Assembly (NCBI RefSeq): GCF_022811725.1
Contig: NZ_CP094527.1
Span: forward strand, 7,130,001 to 7,194,000
Direction: 5' to 3'
Length of the DNA: 64,000 nt
DNA from: Mucilaginibacter sp. SMC90
GTDB taxonomy: Bacteria; Bacteroidota; Bacteroidia; Sphingobacteriales; Sphingobacteriaceae
Part shown: piece after piece, positions 8,775-17,274 of the stretch
How positions within the stretch are numbered: position 1 is the stretch's first letter
How the letters are laid out: each line of letters starts with the position of its first letter
The notes under the pieces: generated by a model
Seen by the model: the letters and a program-made list of their open reading frames with translations, nothing else
Databases searched by the model: none
Told to the model about the DNA's origin: nothing
Translations under genes and position numbers: made by a program

Positions 8775-9104
8775 CTATGTCAAAAGCTTGATAATCGCAC
8801 CTGAAACTTTTGTGAAGCTTGTGCTTTTTAATGTACCGGCCGTGCGTATGATCATATTTTTATTAGCAGTAAAAATACGCGAAGGGCGAATATTTGAGGC
8901 TACGGGTAAAGATCCTTTCACAAAATCAGTCTGATCAATAGCAATAGCATAGGTATCTTTGCTTTGCTGGCTCGTTATCTGGCATAATATAATGTCATCG
9001 CCCTGTAAATCGGCTAACACTAAAGCCGGTCTCTTCTTGCTACCAGTTAAATCAGAAAAAGGAAATGGAATAACTACAATATCTCCTTTTACAAATCCTG
9101 CCAT
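8775..9104 (-). CDS. MazF/PemK-family endoribonuclease toxin
   Basis: A 109-residue type II toxin of the MazF/PemK fold, expected to cleave RNA at short sequence motifs. The diagnostic opening GDIVVIPFPFSDLTGSKKRPALVL carries the catalytic arginine (Arg25), and SNIRPSRIFTANKNMI is the second conserved block with the Ser/Thr region. It follows its antitoxin gene with a 16-nt overlap, the usual order. Both family and partner are complete with no frameshift, so the pair may be active. The target sequence cannot be read. Confidence 0.9.
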   Translation of the reverse strand: MAGFVKGDIVVIPFPFSDLTGSKKRPALVLADLQGDDIILCQITSQQSKDTYAIAIDQTDFVKGSLPVASNIRPSRIFTANKNMIIRTAGTLKSTSFTKVSGAIIKLLT

Positions 9105-9307
9105 GCCTCATCTTCTTCTGCTGTCAACCAACTTTTAGCCAAAACTGCTTCTGTTGCAAAATGGGTTGTGATATTGTCCATACTTTCGATAGTGCTATCG
9201 GCTTCCTCAATGGTAAATGCAATAACCTCCACTTGTTTACCAACAAATTCTTCGGGTAAATTAATTGATATGTTACGATTGCTCGGCTTTACCACTGTTC
9301 TGATCAT
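9089..9307 (-). CDS. Antitoxin partner of the MazF-type toxin
   Basis: A 72-residue protein from the ATG at 9307 (an in-frame TTG at 9313 is a weaker alternative). The N-terminal part IRTVVKPSNRNISINLPEEFVGKQVEVIAF has an AbrB/SpoVT-like or short beta swapped-hairpin look; the acidic C-terminus (LTAEEDEAWQDL) is the likely toxin-wrapping tail. It overlaps the toxin by 16 nt, so translation is probably coupled. A TATATTTG box matching TAnnTTTG ends only 4 bp before the ATG, which would make the message nearly leaderless; with no good -33 TTTG I do not call it a promoter. Confidence 0.8.
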   Translation of the reverse strand: MIRTVVKPSNRNISINLPEEFVGKQVEVIAFTIEEADSTIESMDNITTHFATEAVLAKSWLTAEEDEAWQDL

Positions 9308-9363
9308 ATTCAAATATACTAAAAGTAAAATTTAATTATATCGGTATAATATTGAATATATCA

Positions 9364-10950
9364 TCAATGCGCTTTATAACTCACCAGATCATTATACACA
9401 GCACGGAACGAACTGCGGATACCAAATGTCAGCATCGAAGTTTTATCATTAAACTGATCATTTTTATCTCTGCGGATCAAGCCGCCCAGTTCAAACCTCA
9501 AGTTGTATTTAGGGTTAATTAAATAGGCTACTTTTCCTTCCATATATACCATATTGGTTGTTAAACCCTGCCCTGTATAATTGCCGTTTTGCCTTGCAGG
9601 ATCGCGATATCCCTGAAATGGGTCTTTACCATAGTTCAGGCCATTAACGTCAAGCCCGTAGTGCCCGTAATCAACCTCGCCGGTAAAGTCAAACCGTTTG
9701 TATGAATAATTAAGCAACCCAACCGCCTCGCGGAAATTAGCGCCCCATGGATGCCCTATAGGCTCACCATTTTCGGTATAATTGATCACAGAAGAACGCT
9801 CCGAATAAGTATATGGCTTAACATTGTTTGTTTCGAGCAAATAGTTTAAGCCTTTAACGTTAAACAGGTTTGCGCCCCTTATACCCAACTGAAAACCATA
9901 TTTATTGCGTGAGCTCCCTTTGCTTGAAAAAAAACTTGATGATTCAAATTCATCAAGTGCAAACTGACCGTATGCGGTAATACCATCAGTTAGCTTATAC
10001 TTGGCAGTAAACCCTATTAAAGCATTATCAGGCGAGCCGTTTGAGGCTTCAACCGGCCTTAAAAATATTACCGGGTTTATATAAGTAAAATCAAACCCGC
10101 GCTTATGGCCTAAATCATCTTTAGCAGCCCAAACTACGGCATCAAAAAAGCCGAGTGACAGTCTGTTAGTTACATTCCAATCTAAATAATGAAACACACC
10201 AAATTTTTTCCTGTCGCCATTATCCACCTTCACAGAAAGCGGGTCATCAAAATAAGTCCACATGGCCATGTACCGCACATTGCCTAATGTTGCTGTTAAC
10301 TTAAAAAAAGGATATGGCGACGCATAGTCAGATAATAACAACGAGCGATAACCATCTCCAATAAAAGTTTTATCGCGACCAGCACTGATATTCAAAAATT
10401 TTATAGGAGTATAAGATACGTTTGCCGTAATATATGACCAACGATACTCATTACCGTAAATGCCTGCGTATGCCTGTCCTGGCGATATGCCTACCTGGTT
10501 AACATAAGTTTGCAGATAATTGGGCAACACTGCGCGGTTTTCATAACCGGCCACGTTATATGAAAAGTTTTTCCCGAAGGTTCCGCCAAATTGAATTCCG
10601 AGTGTACCAAAATTGGTATTCTTTTTATCCGAAAAATCACGGCTCAAATTAAAGTCAGGTAACAGATCGGCATAAAAAGTAGAGTTACTGGTCTTTACAT
10701 CAATCTGGTGCTCGTTAAAGAAGCGGCCTTTAATCCCATTCATGTTCATTAACGAATCATAATGAGTTTTCAAAAGCGAATCGTCAACCATGAATGGCTT
10801 TAATGAGCTATGTACACGCGTTTTGGTTGAATAAACATCTTCGTTAAGTTTTTGATAAAACTGGTAATTATAGGGTTGATAGTCGGACTGGGCTTTCGCA
10901 AGCCCGCTTATCAAAAACAATAAAATAATGCTTGTAAATATTCTCTTCAT
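9364..10950 (-). CDS. RemB/Wzi-like outer-membrane beta-barrel protein
   Basis: A 528-residue exported protein with a signal peptide (cut near GLAKA-Q, residue 20-21). After a short N-terminal region (YQPYNYQFYQKLNEDVYSTK) the rest is alternating beta-strand sequence with many aromatic residues and a barrel-like C-terminus. The pattern recalls proteins annotated as gliding-motility RemB in Flavobacterium and, more distantly, the Wzi capsule-assembly porin. Its neighbour gmd makes a GDP-sugar for surface polysaccharide, so a role in holding or assembling surface polysaccharide is plausible. Motility itself cannot be claimed: no gld or spr genes are in the window. Confidence 0.65.
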   Translation of the reverse strand: MKRIFTSIILLFLISGLAKAQSDYQPYNYQFYQKLNEDVYSTKTRVHSSLKPFMVDDSLLKTHYDSLMNMNGIKGRFFNEHQIDVKTSNSTFYADLLPDFNLSRDFSDKKNTNFGTLGIQFGGTFGKNFSYNVAGYENRAVLPNYLQTYVNQVGISPGQAYAGIYGNEYRWSYITANVSYTPIKFLNISAGRDKTFIGDGYRSLLLSDYASPYPFFKLTATLGNVRYMAMWTYFDDPLSVKVDNGDRKKFGVFHYLDWNVTNRLSLGFFDAVVWAAKDDLGHKRGFDFTYINPVIFLRPVEASNGSPDNALIGFTAKYKLTDGITAYGQFALDEFESSSFFSSKGSSRNKYGFQLGIRGANLFNVKGLNYLLETNNVKPYTYSERSSVINYTENGEPIGHPWGANFREAVGLLNYSYKRFDFTGEVDYGHYGLDVNGLNYGKDPFQGYRDPARQNGNYTGQGLTTNMVYMEGKVAYLINPKYNLRFELGGLIRRDKNDQFNDKTSMLTFGIRSSFRAVYNDLVSYKAH

Positions 10951-10977
10951 ATATCGTTTATATGGTTTTTGCCATTG

Positions 10978-12114
10978 TTATTCAAAATAATTAAGCGTGT
11001 TAAAACCGCCTTTTTTCAGGTATTCGTCTTTCTTCACCAGCTGCAAATCTGAAAGCACCATATCAGTTACCAGTGCCTGCAGGTCATATTTAGGTTTCCA
11101 GCCCAATTTGGTATAAGCTTTGGCCGGGTCGCCAATCAACAGGTCAACTTCCGTTGGCCTGAAATATCGCTGATCAACCTTTACAACCGTTTGTCCAAAC
11201 CTTAAAGCATCCAAATTTAATCCAAGCGCAATAACCCTTTCTTCATCAATATCAATGATCACGCCGCGCTCGTTCTCATTTTTTCCGCTAAATTCAACCT
11301 CAATGCCCAACTCCATAAATGCCATCCTGATAAAATCGCGCACGGTGGTGGTTACGCCGGTTGCTATTACAAAATCTTCGGCTGTTTCCTGCTGCAGCAT
11401 CAACCACATGGCTTCAACATAATCTTTGGCATGTCCCCAATCGCGTTGTGCCGAAAGATTGCCTACATACAAACAGTTTTGCAGGCCAAACCCTATTTTT
11501 GACACCGCCCGGGTAATTTTACGCGTAACAAAGGTTTCGCCCCTTACCGGACTTTCGTGGTTAAAAAGGATTCCGTTGCAGGCATACATACCATAAGCTT
11601 CGCGATAGTTAACTACAATCCAATAGCCATATAGTTTTGCCACAGCGTAAGGCGAACGCGGATAAAAAGGAGTGGCTTCACTTTGTGGCACTGCCTGCAC
11701 CAAACCATAAAGTTCGGACGTGGAGGCCTGATAAACGCGTGTTTTTTGAGTGAGGTTCAGCAGCCTTACTGCTTCAAGGATGCGCAGCACACCAACACCA
11801 TCTGCATTAGCAGTGTATTCGGGGGTTTCAAAACTCACTTTTACATGGCTCTGAGCTGCAAGGTTATAAATTTCGTCGGGCTGAACTTCCTGAATAAGCC
11901 GGATCAGGTTAGTTGAATCGGTAAGATCACCATAATGCAGCCTGAACTTAACATCAGGCTCATGCGGATCATGGTACAAATGGTCTATTCTGTCGGTATT
12001 TAGTAACGATGAGCGGCGTTTAACCCCATGCACTTCATAGCCCTTCTTCAGCAAAAACTCTGCTAAATAAGCTCCATCCTGCCCCGTTATTCCTGTTATT
12101 AAAGCCTTTTTCAT
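10978..12114 (-). CDS. gmd: GDP-mannose 4,6-dehydratase
   Basis: A 378-residue extended SDR enzyme converting GDP-mannose to GDP-4-keto-6-deoxymannose, the precursor of GDP-fucose, GDP-rhamnose and perosamine for surface glycans. I take the ATG at 12114 (MKKALITGITGQDG) because it places the GxxGxxG NADP motif at the normal distance; an ATG 33 bp upstream adds a non-homologous leader. The substrate motifs STSELYG (131-137) and Tyr156-x3-Lys160 are intact, as is RSSLLNTDRIDHLYHDPHE. The usual partner GDP-fucose synthase is not adjacent. The fucose-use operon at 61-64 kb is catabolic and unrelated in direction. Confidence 0.96.
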   Translation of the reverse strand: MKKALITGITGQDGAYLAEFLLKKGYEVHGVKRRSSLLNTDRIDHLYHDPHEPDVKFRLHYGDLTDSTNLIRLIQEVQPDEIYNLAAQSHVKVSFETPEYTANADGVGVLRILEAVRLLNLTQKTRVYQASTSELYGLVQAVPQSEATPFYPRSPYAVAKLYGYWIVVNYREAYGMYACNGILFNHESPVRGETFVTRKITRAVSKIGFGLQNCLYVGNLSAQRDWGHAKDYVEAMWLMLQQETAEDFVIATGVTTTVRDFIRMAFMELGIEVEFSGKNENERGVIIDIDEERVIALGLNLDALRFGQTVVKVDQRYFRPTEVDLLIGDPAKAYTKLGWKPKYDLQALVTDMVLSDLQLVKKDEYLKKGGFNTLNYFE

Positions 12115-12257
12115 TAATAATGACCGTACATATATTATGTAGTACAATAATATCCAATTTTATTGTAATTACCCCTATTAGGCTCAATATATAGGAGCAG
12201 GCCGGTGTTGTGCTACTGTTAAATGATCAGGAATATTGCCCTTGATATATTGAAAAA

Positions 12258-12821
12258 TTAAATCCCGGCTACGGTATCTTCCAATTCCTTATACCAATCG
12301 GCCCCGTATTTACGGATAAGCGGACCTTTCAAAAATTCATGGACGCGCACTTTTAACTCATCCCCAAATGAACAGGCCGGGCTGCAGATATTCCAGCGGT
12401 CGTAGTTTAAAACGTCAAACTCCGGGTATGAAGTAATGCGGATGGGATATAAATGGCATGAGATAGGCTTTTTCCAGCTAATGGCACCTTCTTCATATGC
12501 CTTTTCAATACCACATTTGGTAATACCGTTTTCCCATATTACGTAGGCACATTCCTTATTGGTATCAACACATGGCGTAGTATAATCTCCTTCAAAATCG
12601 GTTACATAAACTCCGTCCTTTTCTATGGTTTTAATCCCTTTTGCGGTAAGATAGGGCTTTACTTTGGGATAGATCTCTTTCAGGATATCAAGCTCATCGG
12701 CATTAAGAGGTGCCCCCGAGTCGCCTTCAAGGCAGCAGGCCCCCTTGCATTTATTTAAATTACATACAAAATTCTCTTTTACCACATCCTCGTGCAGTAA
12801 TACATTGCCAACCTCAATCAT
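12258..12821 (-). CDS. DUF3109 cysteine-rich protein
   Basis: A 187-residue cytoplasmic protein of the DUF3109 family, distantly like the YkgJ zinc/iron chelators. Cysteines lie in conserved settings: FVCNLNKCKGACCLEGDSGAPL, TPCVDTNKECAYV, TKCGIEKAY, ISCHLYPIR and NICSPAC. This density suggests a bound metal or iron-sulfur cluster, but no activity is established for the family. The start (MIEVGNVLLHEDVV) is the common one in Bacteroidota homologues. It is 13 bp downstream of the DUF3108 gene on the same strand, so the two are probably co-transcribed. Confidence 0.88.
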   Translation of the reverse strand: MIEVGNVLLHEDVVKENFVCNLNKCKGACCLEGDSGAPLNADELDILKEIYPKVKPYLTAKGIKTIEKDGVYVTDFEGDYTTPCVDTNKECAYVIWENGITKCGIEKAYEEGAISWKKPISCHLYPIRITSYPEFDVLNYDRWNICSPACSFGDELKVRVHEFLKGPLIRKYGADWYKELEDTVAGI

Positions 12822-12834
12822 TATCTTTTTAAAA

Positions 12835-13629
12835 TCAATCTTTAATAGGGTTCAAAGGATATTTAAGTCCAGAGGCCGATTTCAAGTCCATTGTCACGCT
12901 GCCTATCAGCACTTCAACGTGGGCTTTTACCGGGATCCTGTTCCTGTCATTGGTAACCCAAAGGTACAACTTACTGTTTTTCCGAAAAATACGCCCCGGG
13001 ATAATTGCCGGGCTAAATTTAAGACAATTAAACTTACCAAGCGAACACTCAACTGTTTCGGTACCAACATAGGTTATCTGCATACTGTGAAACCCATCTT
13101 CCAAAAAGTATTGCAGATCAAACGTCTCTCCCTGGTGCAGCTTTGAAACATCTATGGCCCGTGCAAAGTAATATGCCGATACAAAATCAAAGGACTCGCC
13201 CTTGTACGCAAATGTCCCTTTGTTTGCCGTTACCTTTTTATCTTTCTGATCAAAGGTAACATTATCTGTATGCCTGTATTTGCCCTCACGCCTGTTCTCG
13301 GTATAAAAATAGGGCATCAGTGTAGTTTCGTCAACGTATGACTCATAGCGGTTCCTGACCTTGTAAAACAAGTCAAAAGAACCTGCCGTTTTACCTTCGG
13401 CAACAAGATGAAATGCAGGGCGGTCATTAAACTTTTTATCGCTCGCCTCTACCCTGATGGTAGCCTCGGCGGCAGTAAATAAACCGTATTTCATTTTGTA
13501 TTCCAGCTGTTCGCCAGGTTTAAAAATAGATTCATTGATCTTTTTCAACTCCTGGGTAAATCCTACCCGGCAACAGGCCATAAAAAGCAGTACAGTAAAA
13601 AAATATTTATTTATCAGCAGTTTTTTCAT
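12835..13629 (-). CDS. DUF3108 periplasmic protein
   Basis: A 264-residue exported protein with an N-terminal signal (residues 1-25, ending near FTQ). The mature part fits DUF3108: FKPGEQLEYKMKYGLFTAAEATIRVE at its start, then VRNRYESYVDETTLMPYFYTENRREG and late KLYLWVTNDRNRIPVKAHVEVLIGS. Family members are thought to be beta-rich envelope proteins of unknown role. It is followed after 13 bp by the DUF3109 gene; this pairing recurs in Sphingobacteriaceae as far as I recall. No catalytic residues can be named. Confidence 0.85.
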   Translation of the reverse strand: MKKLLINKYFFTVLLFMACCRVGFTQELKKINESIFKPGEQLEYKMKYGLFTAAEATIRVEASDKKFNDRPAFHLVAEGKTAGSFDLFYKVRNRYESYVDETTLMPYFYTENRREGKYRHTDNVTFDQKDKKVTANKGTFAYKGESFDFVSAYYFARAIDVSKLHQGETFDLQYFLEDGFHSMQITYVGTETVECSLGKFNCLKFSPAIIPGRIFRKNSKLYLWVTNDRNRIPVKAHVEVLIGSVTMDLKSASGLKYPLNPIKD

Positions 13630-13722
13630 TGATTAATAGCCTCTTTAACGGGGCTTGAGATATGACAACTGCTATTATAAATGGTTTAAAGCCTTTTTTA
13701 TTGCGTACTACTGTTTAAATAC

Positions 13723-14238
13723 TTAATCCTTACGCTTATAGATAGGTACAGTTGAGCATGGCTCGCCAAACATGAGGCTTTTAACTACCGCAGTTAGCTT
13801 TTTGGTAAGCTCTACATAAGCAGATACCGGCACTTCCGTGTCGCCGCAACCTTTCAGCACAATGCGTTGCCCGCGATACTGTTCAAAATCGGCTTTAGCT
13901 ATTTCTTTTTCAAAAAGTACGGTTTCTAACACCTCTTTGTCACCAAAAACAATTTCGCGTGCATAAGGGGCCATACGGTTGGCCAGCAGCATATATGCCC
14001 ACGCAGGTACAATAGCATCGGCAGTGCAGGTGATGCCTACGTTCTTGCCCTCGTATTGTGTCCAGTCATGTTCTTTTATAAAATCCCTGAAATCTTTCTC
14101 ACGCAAAATGAGGCCATGGAACAGGTTATCCTTTATATCATAAATAACACGGTCGCCTGCGGGATAAAACGAAGCCGGGTCTAAAGTAACAAGGCCACTT
14201 TGAGCTACCTTGTTTATTATGTTTTCCTGTATATCCAT
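13723..14238 (-). CDS. DUF2480 protein
   Basis: A 171-residue cytoplasmic protein of the Bacteroidota-specific DUF2480 family. Typical stretches are NKVAQSGLVTLDP, FRDFIKEHDWTQYEGKNVGI and the C-terminal SLMFGEPCSTVPIYKRK. The function is unknown; the protein is soluble with no signal peptide. It has a 93-bp gap to the DUF3108 gene downstream and lies after the terminator of the foldase gene, so it is probably its own unit. The upstream gap 14239-14400 has AAAGC-type repeats and no gene. Confidence 0.85.
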   Translation of the reverse strand: MDIQENIINKVAQSGLVTLDPASFYPAGDRVIYDIKDNLFHGLILREKDFRDFIKEHDWTQYEGKNVGITCTADAIVPAWAYMLLANRMAPYAREIVFGDKEVLETVLFEKEIAKADFEQYRGQRIVLKGCGDTEVPVSAYVELTKKLTAVVKSLMFGEPCSTVPIYKRKD

Positions 14239-14400
14239 ATCATTTATATGAAAGCTAAAAGCAAAATGCGCAAGGCTTAAAGCTAATTAGCTTGATTGAT
14301 TATTAATGTTATTATATAAAAGCCAAACGCAAAAGGCTTAAAGTTTGATTATGATTTTATTTAATGGCTATGTTAAAACTTAATAGCCTGTATATAAAAC

Positions 14401-14436
14401 AAAAAATCCGGGAACAGCTTCATGCTATTCCCGGAT
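14401..14436 (-). terminator. Rho-independent terminator of the foldase gene
   Basis: On the minus strand, ATCCGGGAA (14436-14428) pairs perfectly with TTCCCGGAT (14414-14406). An inner AGC/GCT extension and a short ATGA loop complete the hairpin, and six T follow. It begins 22 bp after the stop of the PpiD-like gene. Confidence 0.9.
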
Positions 14437-14458
14437 GCAAATTTACTTTAAATTTTGT

Positions 14459-16591
14459 TTAGAAGAATTTAGCCCTGTTATCTTTTACAATTGCATTATC
14501 TTTTAATGCATCCAGCACCAAACCTTGTGAGCGTTGTAAAAGCGCCTGGTTAATTTGCTCTTTTTGTTTAATGGCATTAGCAAGTGCAGGCGGGTTGGTG
14601 AAACCGTTAACTACAAATACATAAACACCTTGTGTTCCATCAACAGGTTTTGAAATTTTGTTGATAGCCGAACCAAAAATTGAACCGATAACTTTGTACT
14701 CTGCAGACTGGCCAGGGATAATAGGGTTGGCAAACACAATGTTTTCAACCGGAACTACCTTGCCGCCTACTTTTTGAGCAACCTGGTCAATTGAAGCACC
14801 ACCATTAATGGCTGCATCAAATTTCTCTTTCAGTTGTTTAGCTTTAACCTCGTTACGTACCATTGGCTCAATCTGCTTTTTAATAGCTTCAAGTGCTAAA
14901 GTACCTTTAGGTTTGATTTCGGTAAGGCGGGTTACAATATACTGATCGCCCACGGTAAATACTTTATCAGTGATATCACCTTTTTCGGCTTTGTAAGCCC
15001 ATCTAACTACATCACGTGCATTATCTAAGCCTGGCAAACCAGAAGCAATTGCAGTAACATCTTCGGCAGTACGTGGCTTTAAACCTTCTTTCTTAGCTTC
15101 AGCTTCAAAGTTATCAGATGTTAATGAAGCTAAAAATCCCTGCGCTTTGCTGTAAGCAACTGTTTGGGTTTTGCTGCTTGCGGTTAACGGCTTATCAACC
15201 ACACCAACTTTAACCAGTTTAACAGAACCTTTTTGATCTTCAACCTGGATAACATGATAACCAAACTGTGATTTTACAACAATGATTTCGCCTTTGCTTG
15301 CTTTAAAAGCAGCATTGGTATATTCAGGAACTAAATTACCCTGACCGGCACCCATTGCGCCATTAGCATCAAATGCAGGAATATCACCGCCTTTTGCGGC
15401 GCTGCCTTTATCGGCAGAGAAAGTAGAGGCCAATTCGGCAAATGATTTACCGCCCTGTATCAATTTCTTAATTGAATCTGCTTTAGTTTTAGCTTTATTA
15501 TCATCACCGCCTGCAGATGCAAGATCGATCAGAATGTGCCTGGTTTTAACCGAATCAAAAGTAGTTTTGGTATCAACCAGTTTAGCTACTTTGTAGCTGC
15601 CGTTTTCAAGATATGGACCATAAACAAATCCTTTAGCTGCACTAAACATCGTAGTATCCAGTTTAGGATCAAGGCTGCCTTTACGCTGATAAGCTAAAGG
15701 AGCTTTTGTTTCGGCATTGATCTGCACAAAAAGCGAATCGTTAGGAGTGGTTTTGAAATCATTCGCTAATTTTTCTGCCTGTTGTTTAACTGCCGCGCTA
15801 TCTTCTTTTGAAGGAGCTGCATTAAAGCTAACATATTCAAAATCCCTTAGCTCCTGCGGAGTTTTAAAGGAAGCTTTGTGGGCATCATAGTACGCGCTGT
15901 AATCACCATCTGTTAAAGTAACTTTAGCATCAGGGATCGAAGTATAATCAAGAGATACGTATTTAAAGTTAGCCAGCTTGTTTTTTGCTTCGTAATCATC
16001 TGTGGCTTCAAGCGAATTTACATACAGGCCGTTGGTAACCAAGGTCATGTATTTAGTAGCTTTTTTAGCTTCGATCAAATCTTTAACAAAGTTATTCCAT
16101 GCTTCTTTTTGAGCAGGATCGGCCTTGCCTGATTGAAGGTAGGCTTTAAACTGGTTGTACCTGCTGCGGTCAAACTGGCCGGTTTGCTGATCGGCAAACT
16201 GACGGGCAATTTGCGGGTCTGGATTATTATCGCCAACCATCACGCTTAACTCATCATCGCCAACATTAAGGCCAAGTTTTTCAATTTCTTTGCCTATCAG
16301 CAACTGGCTTAAATACTGGTTCCAGGTGGTTTCCTGCAAGTAGCTTGCTATCTGCGGAGAAATGCTCTGTCCCTGTTGTTTAAACTGTGCCGAATTTTGT
16401 TCCAGCTTTTCATTGAATTTGTCATAGGGCACTTTTTCGCCGTTAACAACGGCAAGCTCGTTACTATCGTCCCTGAAAAAGGAACCGCCCGATCTTACAA
16501 CTTCGCTCACAATAAATGCAAGCAGCGCGAAACCAATAAAGAATGCGAGAATTTTCCCCATCCTTTCGCGCAAAAAACCCATTATACCCAT
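14459..16591 (-). CDS. PpiD-like membrane-anchored peptidyl-prolyl isomerase
   Basis: A 710-residue foldase. One N-terminal membrane helix (residues about 14-30) anchors a large periplasmic part. A SurA-N-like chaperone region follows (about 40-180), then a PPIC rotamase domain near 345-455 with the recognisable TRHILIDL, SFAELASTFSADKGSAAKGGDIPAF and KSQFGYHVIQVED. A helical C-terminal segment closes it. The architecture matches PpiD (about 620-700 residues), which helps proteins leaving the Sec translocon. The downstream end has a strong terminator. It is upstream-flanked by lptC, fitting an envelope-biogenesis cluster. Confidence 0.9.
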   Translation of the reverse strand: MGIMGFLRERMGKILAFFIGFALLAFIVSEVVRSGGSFFRDDSNELAVVNGEKVPYDKFNEKLEQNSAQFKQQGQSISPQIASYLQETTWNQYLSQLLIGKEIEKLGLNVGDDELSVMVGDNNPDPQIARQFADQQTGQFDRSRYNQFKAYLQSGKADPAQKEAWNNFVKDLIEAKKATKYMTLVTNGLYVNSLEATDDYEAKNKLANFKYVSLDYTSIPDAKVTLTDGDYSAYYDAHKASFKTPQELRDFEYVSFNAAPSKEDSAAVKQQAEKLANDFKTTPNDSLFVQINAETKAPLAYQRKGSLDPKLDTTMFSAAKGFVYGPYLENGSYKVAKLVDTKTTFDSVKTRHILIDLASAGGDDNKAKTKADSIKKLIQGGKSFAELASTFSADKGSAAKGGDIPAFDANGAMGAGQGNLVPEYTNAAFKASKGEIIVVKSQFGYHVIQVEDQKGSVKLVKVGVVDKPLTASSKTQTVAYSKAQGFLASLTSDNFEAEAKKEGLKPRTAEDVTAIASGLPGLDNARDVVRWAYKAEKGDITDKVFTVGDQYIVTRLTEIKPKGTLALEAIKKQIEPMVRNEVKAKQLKEKFDAAINGGASIDQVAQKVGGKVVPVENIVFANPIIPGQSAEYKVIGSIFGSAINKISKPVDGTQGVYVFVVNGFTNPPALANAIKQKEQINQALLQRSQGLVLDALKDNAIVKDNRAKFF

Positions 16592-16687
16592 ATTACATTT
16601 ATAATTATTCTATTCTTTTTTAAAGAGCGCGCAAGATACAATTTTTACTAAAATTCTATAACACAAATTTTTCGTTAAAAAAAGTCA

Positions 16688-17266
16688 TTATTGTGTAGCT
16701 TTTTCATCTACGTGAAATATGCCGGTACTGCTTTTAAAGGAAGGGTTCAACAACTTGTCATCGCTTTCAAAGGTATCGCCATTCATAACGTTACCGCCAC
16801 TTAGGGTGGCCTGTACCGGCTTATTGGAGTAAACGCGCTTGGTTACCTGGTCCCAAAACAATTCATTTGATTTAAATGTCTCGCCTTTGGCATTGGTTGC
16901 AACAACATTGCCATGAAATTCGATAAGCTTCTCCTGCTCCCGGTTAATGCCCGTATCGGCAATTATATCACCGGCAAACTGACCTGTAGCGCGGTCATAG
17001 TAATCGATCTTTACGCCTTTGGGCATAATTTTATAAGGCTTCTTGATCTGGTATTCGATCATCAGCGGAGCGGTAAGATGGATCTCGACCTTGGTCGAAT
17101 CGCTCATGATCAAATCAAGCCCTGTACTGCGCTGGGCAACGGTATCAACCTCGTTAGCCGATAATTCCCTAACTTTTTTCAGATCGTTTTCGCACGAGGA
17201 TATAAAAGCCGCCAATGGCAACAATAACAGGCATAAAGCCGGTATATTAACTGCAGGACGGCTCAT
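16688..17266 (-). CDS. lptC: LptC-like LPS export lipoprotein
   Basis: A 192-residue lipoprotein: signal with lipobox ISSC (Cys25). The mature region shows the LptC/OstA beta-jellyroll pattern: LDLIMSDSTKVEIHLTAPLMIEYQ, then IEFHGNVVATNAKGETFKSNELFWDQVTKRV and NGDTFESDDK, the repeated strands that pass LPS across the periplasm. In Bacteroidota this gene is annotated as the LPS-export ABC component LptC. It is 8 bp downstream of the outer-membrane protein gene, in an operon running purQ-coaX-OMP-lptC. Strength of assignment comes from both motif and context. Confidence 0.88.
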   Translation of the reverse strand: MSRPAVNIPALCLLLLPLAAFISSCENDLKKVRELSANEVDTVAQRSTGLDLIMSDSTKVEIHLTAPLMIEYQIKKPYKIMPKGVKIDYYDRATGQFAGDIIADTGINREQEKLIEFHGNVVATNAKGETFKSNELFWDQVTKRVYSNKPVQATLSGGNVMNGDTFESDDKLLNPSFKSSTGIFHVDEKATQ

Positions 17267-17274
17267 TACGGCGA

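Noticed and set aside
9311..9318. TATATTTG as promoter of the toxin-antitoxin pair
   Set aside because: It matches the -7 consensus but ends 4 bp before the ATG, has no TTTG at a proper distance upstream, and would give almost no leader.
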